From CADEDH01 sp041394285 (GTDB taxonomy: Bacteria > Actinomycetota > Acidimicrobiia > Acidimicrobiales > SZUA-35): a stretch of DNA of 64,000 bases. The DNA lies in NCBI GenBank assembly GCA_041394285.1, contig JAWKIL010000012.1:97442-161441 (forward strand), read 5' to 3'. Below the pieces are notes generated by a model, which made no database searches, was not told the DNA's origin, and was given only the letters and a program-made list of their open reading frames with translations. Positions 52,553-60,448 of this stretch are shown piece after piece. The translations under genes were made by a program, and so were the position numbers. The number at the start of each line of letters is the position of its first letter. Position 1 is the first letter of the stretch.

Positions 52553-54238
52553 ATGAGTCAAGGGAGCCGACCCGACCCCCGCCCCCGTAGGCGCGTCCCA
52601 GGTGGAGCCCGGCCGACGGCGACGGGGCGGCGCCGTGGTGGCGCCGGGGCCTGGTGTACAGGTCTACATCCGCTCCTTCGCCGACGCCAACGGCGGCGAC
52701 GGCGCGAGGCGACATCAACGGGCTCCAGCAAGCTGCCCTACCTGCGAGACCTGGGTGTCGACGCCCTGTGGATCAGCCGTGGTACTCCTCGCCCCCTGGC
52801 CGACGGGGCTACGACGTGGCCGACTACCGGGCCATCGAGTCCCGCTACGGGGATCTGGCCAAGAGCGCCGAGGCGCTCATCACCGAGGCCCACGAAAACT
52901 GCAGCATCCGCGTGATCGCCGACGTGGTCCCACAACCACGCTCGATCGAGCACGCCTGGTTCACCGAGGCGGTGGCCTCTCCCAGGGGCAGCCCGGCCCG
53001 GGCCGCTACCACATCCTCGACAGGCGGGGCCCCGGCGGAAACCTGCCCCACCAACTGGCAGAGCGTGTTCGGGGGCCCGGCCGCACCAGCTCCCCGACGG
53101 CCAGTGGTACCTCCACCTGTTCGCCCCGGAGCAGCCCGACCTGAACTGGACGAACCCGAGGTCACAGGACGAGTTCGAGGCAGTCCTGCGGTTCTGGCTC
53201 GACCGCCACATCGACGGGTTCCGGGTGGACGTGGCCCACGGCCTGGTGAAGGACATGAGCTACCCCGACCTCGACAACGCCACCACCCGGATGCTGGCGT
53301 CGTCCAAGCTGCCCAACCATGCCCATTGGGACCGCGACGGGATCCACGAGATCGTGCGCCGCTGGCGGGCGGTGCTGGACGGCTACGACGGCGACCGGAT
53401 GATGGTGGCCGAGGCCTGGGTCAACCCCGGGCGCCTGCCGCTGTACCTGCGGCCCGACGAGTACCACCAGTCGTTCAACTTCGACCTGCTCGAGGCGAGC
53501 TGGGACGCGGTGCAGATGCACGACATCATCGATTCGGCCACCAAGGCGGCGGCCAACGTGGGTTCCACCCCCACCTGGGTCTTGTCGAACCATGACGTGA
53601 TGCGGGCCACCACCCGCTACGGCCTGCCCCACGGCACCGACTGGCGGAGCTGGCCGGCCACCGGCCCCTACGACGTCCTCGACCCGGCGACCGGCGCCCG
53701 CCGGGCCCGGGCCGCCGCCCTGCTGTTGCTGGCCCTGCCCGGCTCGGCCTATATCTACCAGGGCGAGGAGCTCGGGCTGCCCGAGGCCTGGGACCTGCCC
53801 GACGAGGTGCTCGACGACCCGGTGTGGGAGCGGTCGGGCCACACCCTGCGGGGCCGAGACGGCTGCCGGGTGCCGCTGCCGTGGACCCCGGGCGGACCGT
53901 CGAACGGGTTCGGCTCCGGCCCCGGGTGGCTGCCCCAGCCCGCGGGGTGGGACCGGCTGGCGGCCGAGGCCCAGGTCGATGATCCCGCCTCCAGCCTGGA
54001 GCTGTTCCGCTCCGCCATCGCCCTGCGCCGGGTCCACGGCGTGGCCGACGAACAGCTCGACTGGGTGACGGCCGACGAAACCGTGCTCGCCTTCCGGCGG
54101 GGCTCCGGCCTCACCTGTGTGGTCAACTACGGGCCGGAACCGGTGGCCCTGCCCCCGCACCGCGATGTGCTCCTGGCCAGCGCTCCCCAGACCCGACCCG
54201 ACCGCCTCGAGCCTGACACCGCAATGTGGCTCCGCTAG
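52553..54238 (+). pseudogene. GH13 alpha-glucosidase gene with frameshifted 5' third
   Basis: From about 53090 onwards one frame codes an intact GH13 core: LPDGQWYLHLFAPEQPDLNW, nucleophile region DGFRVDVAHGLVKD, acid/base in MVAEAWVNP, region IV NHDVMR and a C-terminal sandwich, as in oligo-1,6-glucosidase/alpha-glucosidases. Upstream, between about 52590 and 53085, recognisable pieces (VYIRSFADAN, INGL, LPYLRDLGVDALWIS, WYSSP, YDVADYRAI, ALITEAHE, RVIADVV, HAWFTEAVASP) are spread over all three frames, at least eight shifts. Residues themselves are well kept, which suggests indels without long decay. The likely original start is ATG 52553. Either a fresh pseudogene or a sequencing problem. 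Confidence 0.7.
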
Positions 54239-54283
54239 GGCACGCTGGGGCGGTTGGGTTCGCGGCGACAACCACGACACTGA

Positions 54284-54391
54284 TCGAACATCGAACGACA
54301 TCGAACCGACCGGCACTGGTCGAACAGCACTGAAAGAACGACGACGCATCCGGACAAGGACGTCCGGGTAGAGCACGTCAGAACGTCCGGG
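54284..54391 (+). promoter_or_regulatory. TCGAAC repeat cluster and ACGTCCGGG pair before ABC genes
   Basis: TCGAAC occurs four times, at 54284, 54291, 54301 and 54320. ACGTCCGGG occurs twice, at 54360 and 54383, 23 bp apart. They sit in the 208-bp spacer between the glucosidase and the ABC transporter and are not explained by coding. Possible operator for a regulator of the exporter. Confidence 0.4.
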
Positions 54392-54446
54392 AGCACGCAC
54401 AGACCGCGAGGACCTCCGAACGGCGAGGCAGAGAGGGAATGCCCAG

Positions 54447-55232
54447 ATGACCGAGACCGAAACGAGCGCGTCGGCCCTGCCGCCGCCCCCACCGGCCACC
54501 TTGTCCGATGCCGCCGCGGCCCAGGCGGTCAACGCAGTGAAGGTCTACGGCCGGGGCGACACCGAGGTGCATGCCCTCGAGAACGTGAGCGTCTCGTTCG
54601 ACAGGGGGGCGTTCACCGCGATCATGGGGCCGTCGGGTTCGGGCAAGTCCACGCTGATGCAGTGCATGGCCGGGCTCGACCGCCTCACCACCGGCGAAGC
54701 GTTCATCAACGGGGTGGCGCTGTCCACCCTCAACGACAAGGCCCTCACCGAGCTGCGGCGGGAGAAGGTGGGCTTCATCTTCCAGTCGTTCAACCTGATC
54801 CCCACGCTCAACGCCCTGGAGAACATCCGCCTCCCACTCGACCTGGCCGGGGCGAAGCCCGACAAGGCGTGGCTCGACCAGGTGGTGTCGGCCACCGGGC
54901 TGGGCGACCGGCTCGACCACCGGCCCAACGAGCTGTCGGGGGGCCAGCAGCAGCGGGTGGCGGTGGCCCGGGCCCTGGCCAGCCGGCCCGCCATCATCTT
55001 CGGCGACGAGCCCACCGGCAACCTCGACTCCCACACCTCGGCCGAGATCCTCGCCTTCATGCGCAGCGCAGTGGACGACCTGGGCCAGACGATCGTGATG
55101 GTCACCCACGACCCCCGCTCGGCCTCCTACGCCGATCGGGTGCTGTTCCTGTCCGACGGGCACATCGTCGACGAGATGGCCAAGCCGACGGCCGACCAGG
55201 TCTACGACCGCATCCGCTCGCTCGGGGGCTGA
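54447..55232 (+). CDS. ABC transporter ATP-binding protein (MacB/LolD type)
   Basis: A 261-residue ATPase. Walker A GPSGSGKSTL near 63, Q-loop GFIFQSFNLIP, signature LSGGQQQRVAVARAL, Walker B IIFGDEPTGNLD and H-loop MVTHDPRSASYAD. The spacing LIPTLNALENIRLPL is typical of the MacB/LolD/FtsE group that powers mechanotransmission rather than transport through a pore. The Pro/Ala-rich 30-residue start is extra. The permease gene begins four bases after its stop. Confidence 0.96.
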   Translation: MTETETSASALPPPPPATLSDAAAAQAVNAVKVYGRGDTEVHALENVSVSFDRGAFTAIMGPSGSGKSTLMQCMAGLDRLTTGEAFINGVALSTLNDKALTELRREKVGFIFQSFNLIPTLNALENIRLPLDLAGAKPDKAWLDQVVSATGLGDRLDHRPNELSGGQQQRVAVARALASRPAIIFGDEPTGNLDSHTSAEILAFMRSAVDDLGQTIVMVTHDPRSASYADRVLFLSDGHIVDEMAKPTADQVYDRIRSLGG

Positions 55233-55236
55233 AACC

Positions 55237-57978
55237 GTGACCATGTTCAAGCTCGCCCTGCGGGGCATCCGGGCCAGCCTCGGGCGGCTCGTGCTGATGA
55301 CGATCGCCATCGTGGCCGGTGTCGGCTTCGTGTCGGGCGCCTTCATCCTGAGCGACTCGCTGAGCGGCACGTTCACCAGCCTCATCGAGGACGCCACGGC
55401 CGGGACCGACGCCCAGATCCAGGCGGCCGACCCCGAGTTCGGCCAGAACGAGGTGAGCCTGCCCGAGAGCCTGGTGGCCACCGTGGCCGCCCTACCGGAG
55501 GTGGGTCAGGCCGACCCCGGCGTGGGGGCGTCCCAGCAGAACTTCCGGCCGTTCGTGATCCTGCGTGACGACGGCTCCCGGGTACAGCCCCAGGGCGGAC
55601 CGATCATCTCGTTCTCGTGGAACGGCGACACCGGCTCGTTCATCACCTCGGCCGAGGGCACGCCGCCCAACGGCATCGACGAGACGGCCATCGACTCCAC
55701 CTACGCCAAGGCGGCCGGGGTGTCGGTGGGCGATCAGGTGCGCATGAGCACCCCCGAGGGGGAGCGGACGTTCACCGTCACCTCCATCGTGGAACCGAGC
55801 GTGGGCGCCGGTGCCTACTACGTGCTGTTCGACTTCGCCTCGGCCCAGCAGCTCTACGGCAAGGTGGGCAAGGTCGACCAGATCGCCCTCACCCGGGCCG
55901 CCGGGGTGAGCACGGCCGACATGATCGCCGCCGTGCAGAAGGTGCTGCCTCCCGACGTCGAGGTCCTCAACCAGGCCCAGGTGATCGACGACTTCAGCGC
56001 CGGCTTCGAGCAGGTCATCGGCATCTTCCGCAACGCCATGCTGACCTTCGCCGGGATCGCCCTGTTCGTCAGCCTGTTCATCATCTACAACACGTTCGCC
56101 ATCCTGGTGAACCAGCGGCTGCAGCAGATCGGGATGCTGCGGGCGATCGGGGCCACCCGGGCCCAGATCCGGCGCAGCATCCTGGTGGAGGCCGTGATCG
56201 TGGGCGTGATCGGCTCGGCGGTGGGGATCGCCTTCGGGCTGGTGGTGGCGTTCGGCATCAAGTCGGCGTTCCAGGCCGCCGGCGGGTTCCCCGACACGTC
56301 CACCGTGGTGGCTCTCCGCACGATCATCGTGTCGCTGCTGGTGGGGCTGGTGGCCACGATCGTGTCGGCTCTGATGCCGGCGTTCCTGGCCGGGCGGGTG
56401 TCACCCATCGCCGCCATGCGCAACGAGGCGCCGTCCCGGTCGTCGCGGACCCGGCGGATCGTGATCGGCTCCGTGGTGCTGGCCATCGGCCTGGTGCTGA
56501 TGGGCCTCGGCCTGTTCGGTGGGGGCAGCGCCTCGTCGGTGCTCGTGCCTCTGGCCTTCGGCGCCATCTTCACCTTCATCGGGGTGGCCATGCTGAGCGT
56601 GCTGTTCGCCGGCCCGGCGGTCAACCTGATGGGGCGGGCCCCGGTGCTCGGGGTGGCCCTGCTGGCCATGGGCCTGGTCCTGCCGGTGCTCACCTTCACC
56701 GTGGGCAGCGGCCTCCCCGGCGGCCCCTTCTCCGGCATCGTGTTCGTGATCAAGATGCTGGTGTCGCTGGTGGCCGTGGTCACCGGGGCGTCGATCCTGG
56801 CCAGCCTGGCCCGGGGCGGCCGCACCGTCGGCATCGGCGGCTCGGGGGCGGGGCTGGAGGGTCGGCTGGCCCGGCAGAACGCGGCCCGGTCCCCCCAGCG
56901 CACGGCGGCCACGGCCACCGCCCTCACGATCGGCATCGCCCTGGTGGCCACGGTGGGCGTGGTGGGCCAGTCGCTGAAGGCCACCTTCGCCGACACGCTG
57001 GAGCGGGCCATCAAGGCCGACCTGTTCGTCTACGACGAGAACGGTGCCCCGTTCTCCGGTGCGCTGGCCAACCAGATGGAGCAGATCGACGGCATCGGCG
57101 TGGTCAGCCGGTTCCGGGCCAACGAGGTGCGGCTCGCCGACGGCAAGGTCACGTCGCTGTCGGCGTTCAACGCCGACACGGGCGAGCAGCTCGTCACCTT
57201 CGGGATCACCGACGGCTCGCTCGACGGTCTGGACCGCAACGGCGTGCTGGTGTTCACCGACGAAGCCGAGAGCCGGGGGTTGGCGGTGGGCGACAGCCTG
57301 CCGGTGGAGTTCCCCGACGGGCAGACCGAGGACCTCACGGTCTCCGGCATCTTCGACGACAACTCGGTGCTCGGCAGCCCGCTCCTGGTGGACCTGTCCA
57401 CCTATGAGCGCCACATCCCGGCCAACGACGACTTCTTCGTCGGGGCCACGGTGGCCGACGGTGCCGACCGGGCCGCGGTGCAGGCCCAGGTGCAGACACT
57501 GGCCGACGGGTTCGGCTCCATCTCCGTCCAGAACACCGGTGAGTTCCTCGACTCCCAGAAGGGCCAGATCGACTCGCTGATCACGCTGATCAACCTGTTG
57601 CTGGCGTTCGCCCTCGTCGTGGCGTTCCTGGGTGTGATCAACACGATCGTGCTGTCGGTGATCGAGCGGACCCGGGAGATCGGGCTGCTCCGGGCGGTGG
57701 GCATGACCCGGGAGCAGACCCGGGCCACGATCCGCTGGGAGTCGGTGATCGTGTGCCTGTTCGGGGCGGTGCTGGGCATCGTGCTCGGCGTGCTGTTCGC
57801 GGCGGCGGCCGTCGTCGCCATCCCCGAGGGCATCATCGACTCGGTGTCGATCCCCTGGGAGTCGCTGGTGTTCGCCATCCTGTTCGCCGCCCTGGCCGGC
57901 GTGCTGGCCGCGGTGTTCCCCGCCCGGCGGGCGGCGAAGCTCAACGTGCTCAACGCCATCACCACCCCCGGCACCTGA
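55237..57978 (+). CDS. ABC transporter permease with two FtsX-like domains
   Basis: A 913-residue membrane protein. It has two repeats, each with an extracytoplasmic domain and FtsX-type helices: first helix near 15-38, helices at about 268-385, a central set of four or so helices (410-530), and a second block with a large outer domain (570-780) and three helices (790-905). FtsX motifs are INTIVLSVIERTREIGLLRAVGMTR and NTFAILVNQRLQQIGMLRAIGATR. Single-chain, duplicated permeases of this kind occur in Actinobacteria and export lipids, peptides or antibiotics or drive cell-wall enzymes. GTG 55237 or ATG 55243 may start it. Confidence 0.94.
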   Translation: MTMFKLALRGIRASLGRLVLMTIAIVAGVGFVSGAFILSDSLSGTFTSLIEDATAGTDAQIQAADPEFGQNEVSLPESLVATVAALPEVGQADPGVGASQQNFRPFVILRDDGSRVQPQGGPIISFSWNGDTGSFITSAEGTPPNGIDETAIDSTYAKAAGVSVGDQVRMSTPEGERTFTVTSIVEPSVGAGAYYVLFDFASAQQLYGKVGKVDQIALTRAAGVSTADMIAAVQKVLPPDVEVLNQAQVIDDFSAGFEQVIGIFRNAMLTFAGIALFVSLFIIYNTFAILVNQRLQQIGMLRAIGATRAQIRRSILVEAVIVGVIGSAVGIAFGLVVAFGIKSAFQAAGGFPDTSTVVALRTIIVSLLVGLVATIVSALMPAFLAGRVSPIAAMRNEAPSRSSRTRRIVIGSVVLAIGLVLMGLGLFGGGSASSVLVPLAFGAIFTFIGVAMLSVLFAGPAVNLMGRAPVLGVALLAMGLVLPVLTFTVGSGLPGGPFSGIVFVIKMLVSLVAVVTGASILASLARGGRTVGIGGSGAGLEGRLARQNAARSPQRTAATATALTIGIALVATVGVVGQSLKATFADTLERAIKADLFVYDENGAPFSGALANQMEQIDGIGVVSRFRANEVRLADGKVTSLSAFNADTGEQLVTFGITDGSLDGLDRNGVLVFTDEAESRGLAVGDSLPVEFPDGQTEDLTVSGIFDDNSVLGSPLLVDLSTYERHIPANDDFFVGATVADGADRAAVQAQVQTLADGFGSISVQNTGEFLDSQKGQIDSLITLINLLLAFALVVAFLGVINTIVLSVIERTREIGLLRAVGMTREQTRATIRWESVIVCLFGAVLGIVLGVLFAAAAVVAIPEGIIDSVSIPWESLVFAILFAALAGVLAAVFPARRAAKLNVLNAITTPGT

Positions 57979-58029
57979 CCCGACCTGACCTGACCCTCGG
58001 CCCTCTTCCCCCTTCAACCACTCGAAATT

Positions 58030-58066
58030 AGGAGCCTGAGCGGCGCTGAGCGCCGCTCAGGCTCCT
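58030..58066. repeat. dispersed 37-bp palindrome, copy 3
   Basis: A perfect palindrome with 18-bp arms around central G, 51 bp after the permease stop. The left edge CCACTCGAAATT matches the edge of copy 5 (read in reverse) almost base for base, and the right edge CAGAA matches copy 1. Likely the terminator of the ABC operon. Confidence 0.85.
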
Positions 58067-58081
58067 CAGAAGGGGGACGGC

Positions 58082-58978
58082 GTGCGCGTCGACCACATGT
58101 TCCAGGGCCAGCACGGCCTCATCACCCGACCACAAGCCCTCGTTGCCGGTCTCAGCCCGGATCAGATCAACCGACGCCTCAGGAGTGGTACGTGGGTACG
58201 GGAACATCCGTCCGTCTACCGCCATGCCGCCGTGGTGCCCACGTGGGAGTCCCGGCTGCTGGCCGGCTGCCTGGCGGCGGGTGGGGTGGCGTCCCACCGT
58301 TGCGCGGCCGCGTTGTGGGGCCTCGGGCTCCATCACCAGCCGCGACCGGAGATCCAGATCGCCCAGTCGACGCGCCGCACCGTGCACGGCGTTCACGTCC
58401 ACCGGACCACCCAGTGGCACCTCCGCGACGAGACGGCGATCCGGGGTATCCCGGTGACCGGCATCAACCGGACCCTGCTCGACTGCGGGGCCGTCGTCAC
58501 GGTGCGAAGACTGGAGCGACTGGTCGAGTCCGCCATTCGTCAACGGCTGACCACCTGGCCGGACCTGGTCCGGACGCTGAGCCGCCACTCCCGCAAAGGC
58601 CGTGACGGCTGCGGCAAGCTGCGCACGCTGCTGGAGATGCGGCTCGGCGACCAGACGGTGCCGCTGTCGGACTTCAGCCGGCTGATCGCCAACCTCCTGG
58701 CCGACCACGACCTGCCCGCTCCGGTGCTGGAGCACCGGATCCTGGCGGCCGACGGGTCGTTCATCATGCAGGCCGACCTGGCCTGGCCGCGGCGGAAGAA
58801 GGCGTGGGAGCTGGACGGGCTGGCCTTCCACTTCGGGCGGACGGAGCGGGAGCGCGACAACCGCAAGCGCAACCGGGCCAAGGCCGAGGGGTGGAACATC
58901 CAGGAGATCCTGTGGTCGATGTACGTCGACGACCCAAAGGGCCTGGTCGAGCTCTGCCGCCGCTTCCTGGGTTCTTAG
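58082..58978 (+). CDS. AbiEi-like/DUF559 (Vsr-fold) protein
   Basis: A 298-residue protein with an N-terminal winged helix resembling AbiEi antitoxins (GLITRPQALVAGLSPDQINRRLRSGTWVREHPSVYR), a middle domain (ASHRCAAALWGL, VHVHRTTQWH) and a C-terminal DUF559/Vsr-like restriction-endonuclease fold (ELDGLAFHFGRTERERDNRKRNRAKAEGWNIQEILW). Such proteins are widespread in Actinobacteria; despite the name, no toxin gene is adjacent. GTG 58082 has a GGGGG site. The gene is bracketed by two copies of the dispersed palindrome, and its last codons G-S-stop lie inside the second. Confidence 0.85.
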   Translation: MRVDHMFQGQHGLITRPQALVAGLSPDQINRRLRSGTWVREHPSVYRHAAVVPTWESRLLAGCLAAGGVASHRCAAALWGLGLHHQPRPEIQIAQSTRRTVHGVHVHRTTQWHLRDETAIRGIPVTGINRTLLDCGAVVTVRRLERLVESAIRQRLTTWPDLVRTLSRHSRKGRDGCGKLRTLLEMRLGDQTVPLSDFSRLIANLLADHDLPAPVLEHRILAADGSFIMQADLAWPRRKKAWELDGLAFHFGRTERERDNRKRNRAKAEGWNIQEILWSMYVDDPKGLVELCRRFLGS

Positions 58979-59020
58979 GAGGCTGAGCGGCGCTGAGCGC
59001 CGCTCAGCCTCCTAAGAACC
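58970..59020. repeat. dispersed palindrome, copy 4, extended to 51 bp
   Basis: The 37-bp core (58977-59013) is perfect, with a paired change relative to the other copies (AGGAGG...CCTCCT). Pairing continues outward through GGTTCTT (58970-58976) and AAGAACC (59014-59020), giving 25-bp arms around a central G. Both convergent genes end G-S-TAG inside the arms. A bidirectional terminator. Confidence 0.88.
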
Positions 59021-59806
59021 GCCGGGGCCGCCCTCGCCGATCAGGCGACCGATCTGGCCGGGCTGGCCGACGACGATCACGACCACCGAGTCGATCCGCT
59101 CGGCGGTCATGCCGGCCTGAGCCAGAGCGCCCCGGATCTTCTCCTCGGAAAGGCTGGTCGAGAGCGACGCCATGTCGTCGAAGACCGAGTACCCGGCGGT
59201 GACGTAGTCGTCCCCTTCCACGACGACGGTTGCCAACACCGAGTCCAGCGCCCGCATGTCGGCGGCGGTCACACAGGAGGTGACCACCTCCAGTCCATCC
59301 CTCCCCGCTTCGGCCACCAGTTCGGGGTCGACCTCGTCATCGACGACGAGCTTCACACGACCGTCGGTGGTGGGCACGACCGCCCGAGCGCCGGGTCGAC
59401 CCGAATAGCGGCCCGACAGTTCCTCGAGCCGTGTGATCTCCTGCTCGTCGGTCACCACGAACCCCATCTCCAACCCCTCCGTGACCCGCGTTCGGTCGCA
59501 GGCGGCGATGTTCGTCGACAGCGGACTCTCCCCGGCACGGGCATTGCGGCCGACTGCCTCCTCGCCACCGCTGGCGGCCACGATCCCTACCTCATCCCGC
59601 TCAACGCGAGCCTGCGCCCAGGCGCCACCGGCCCCGATGCCAGCCACCAGGACCGCAGTGGCCACCGTCTGCGCCAGCACGCGGCGACGACGACGGCGAC
59701 CGGCCCGTTGCCGGATCCACGGCATGTCCGGCCTCGTGGTCGTCCGCTGGCTTTCAGCTCGGACGTCGGCCGCCAGGTCGTCGATGAGGTTGAGATCCAT
59801 GGTCAT
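59012..59806 (-). CDS. membrane protein coupled to ECF sigma factor (putative anti-sigma-like)
   Basis: A 264-residue protein. Residues 1-40 are cytoplasmic and polar, with an Arg-rich stretch (RQRAGRRRRRRVLAQ), then one membrane helix (TVATAVLVAGIGAGGAWAQA) and an extracytoplasmic part with two similar beta-alpha halves (GFVVTDEQEITRLEELSG, ERIDSVVVIVVGQPGQIG). The topology and ATGA overlap with an ECF sigma gene fit an anti-sigma factor, but no zinc-binding H-x3-C-x2-C motif is present. ATG 59806 is set by that overlap. Ends inside the palindrome. Confidence 0.7.
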   Translation of the reverse strand: MTMDLNLIDDLAADVRAESQRTTTRPDMPWIRQRAGRRRRRRVLAQTVATAVLVAGIGAGGAWAQARVERDEVGIVAASGGEEAVGRNARAGESPLSTNIAACDRTRVTEGLEMGFVVTDEQEITRLEELSGRYSGRPGARAVVPTTDGRVKLVVDDEVDPELVAEAGRDGLEVVTSCVTAADMRALDSVLATVVVEGDDYVTAGYSVFDDMASLSTSLSEEKIRGALAQAGMTAERIDSVVVIVVGQPGQIGRLIGEGGPGGS

Positions 59807-60315
59807 GTGGTTGCTCTCTTCCGCCAACGAGGGTCGTCGACGTCGGCGAGTTGGCGCCGCAACGATGCGTGGGCGGCTCGCAGCGTCGACGACACGCCGC
59901 CCCGGCTGATCCCCATGGCTTCGCCAATCTCGGGTTCGGTCAGGTCGGCCACGTGGCGGAGCACGACGGCGGTGCGCTGGCGGACGGGCAGCGCCCGCAC
60001 CAGCTGCCACAGCTCGCCGGTCGGGCCGTCGAGGGCCCGGACGTCGGCAGCGCCACGGGACAACAGCCGTCGCTCGATCGCCTGACGACGGCGCCGGCGT
60101 CGAGCTTCGTTCAGCGCCACCTGGTACGCCCAGCCATTGGGCGACGACATCTCCCTCACCCGGTGCCAGCGTTCGTAGGCCCGGGCGACGGCTTCGTCGG
60201 CCGCATCCCGGGCCAGGTCGGGGTCGCCGAAGACAACGCCGATCGACGCCACGAGGTTGGGGTACAGCGCCCGGTACCACGCCTCGAAGGCTGCGTCGTC
60301 GGTCATCGTAGGCAT
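59803..60315 (-). CDS. ECF-type RNA polymerase sigma factor
   Basis: A 170-residue sigma factor. Region 2 (FEAWYRALYPNLVASIGVVFGDPDLARDAADEAVARAYERW) and region 4 (LPVRQRTAVVLRHVADLTEPEIGEAMGISRGGVSSTLRAAHASL) are both complete, joined by an Arg-rich linker. It resembles the SigE-type ECF group of Actinobacteria. ATG 60315 or 60306 can start it. The stop overlaps the next gene (ATGA), whose product probably controls it. Copy 5 of the palindrome lies just upstream. Confidence 0.92.
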   Translation of the reverse strand: MPTMTDDAAFEAWYRALYPNLVASIGVVFGDPDLARDAADEAVARAYERWHRVREMSSPNGWAYQVALNEARRRRRRQAIERRLLSRGAADVRALDGPTGELWQLVRALPVRQRTAVVLRHVADLTEPEIGEAMGISRGGVSSTLRAAHASLRRQLADVDDPRWRKRATT

Positions 60316-60354
60316 CAAGTCACGATCGGCCGAAAACGCGCATCCGCCATTCTC

Positions 60355-60391
60355 AGGAGCCTGAGCGGCGCTCAGCGCCGCTCAGGCTCCT
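60355..60391. repeat. dispersed 37-bp palindrome, copy 5
   Basis: A perfect palindrome with 18-bp arms around central C, between the CoA transferase (57 bp past its stop, minus strand) and the sigma factor start. Read on the minus strand it begins CCACCCGAAATTAGGAGCC, matching copy 3. Probably ends the CoA-transferase transcript. Confidence 0.85.
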
Positions 60392-60397
60392 AATTTC

Positions 60398-60448
60398 GGG
60401 TGGTCGGGCGGTCGGGTGGGTGGGTGGGTGGGGGGGGGGTGGGGTGGG
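60398..60448 (+). other. G-run tract, potential G-quadruplex
   Basis: The plus strand carries at least eight runs of three or more G in 50 bases, including five GGGT repeats and a run of ten G (60430-60439). The mRNA of the minus-strand CoA transferase would be C-rich here, just after its stop. It could form a DNA quadruplex or be slippery in sequencing. Confidence 0.6.

Noticed and set aside
58082..58978. Type IV toxin-antitoxin pair
   Set aside because: Only the AbiEi-like/DUF559 protein is present; no AbiEii-type nucleotidyltransferase is adjacent.
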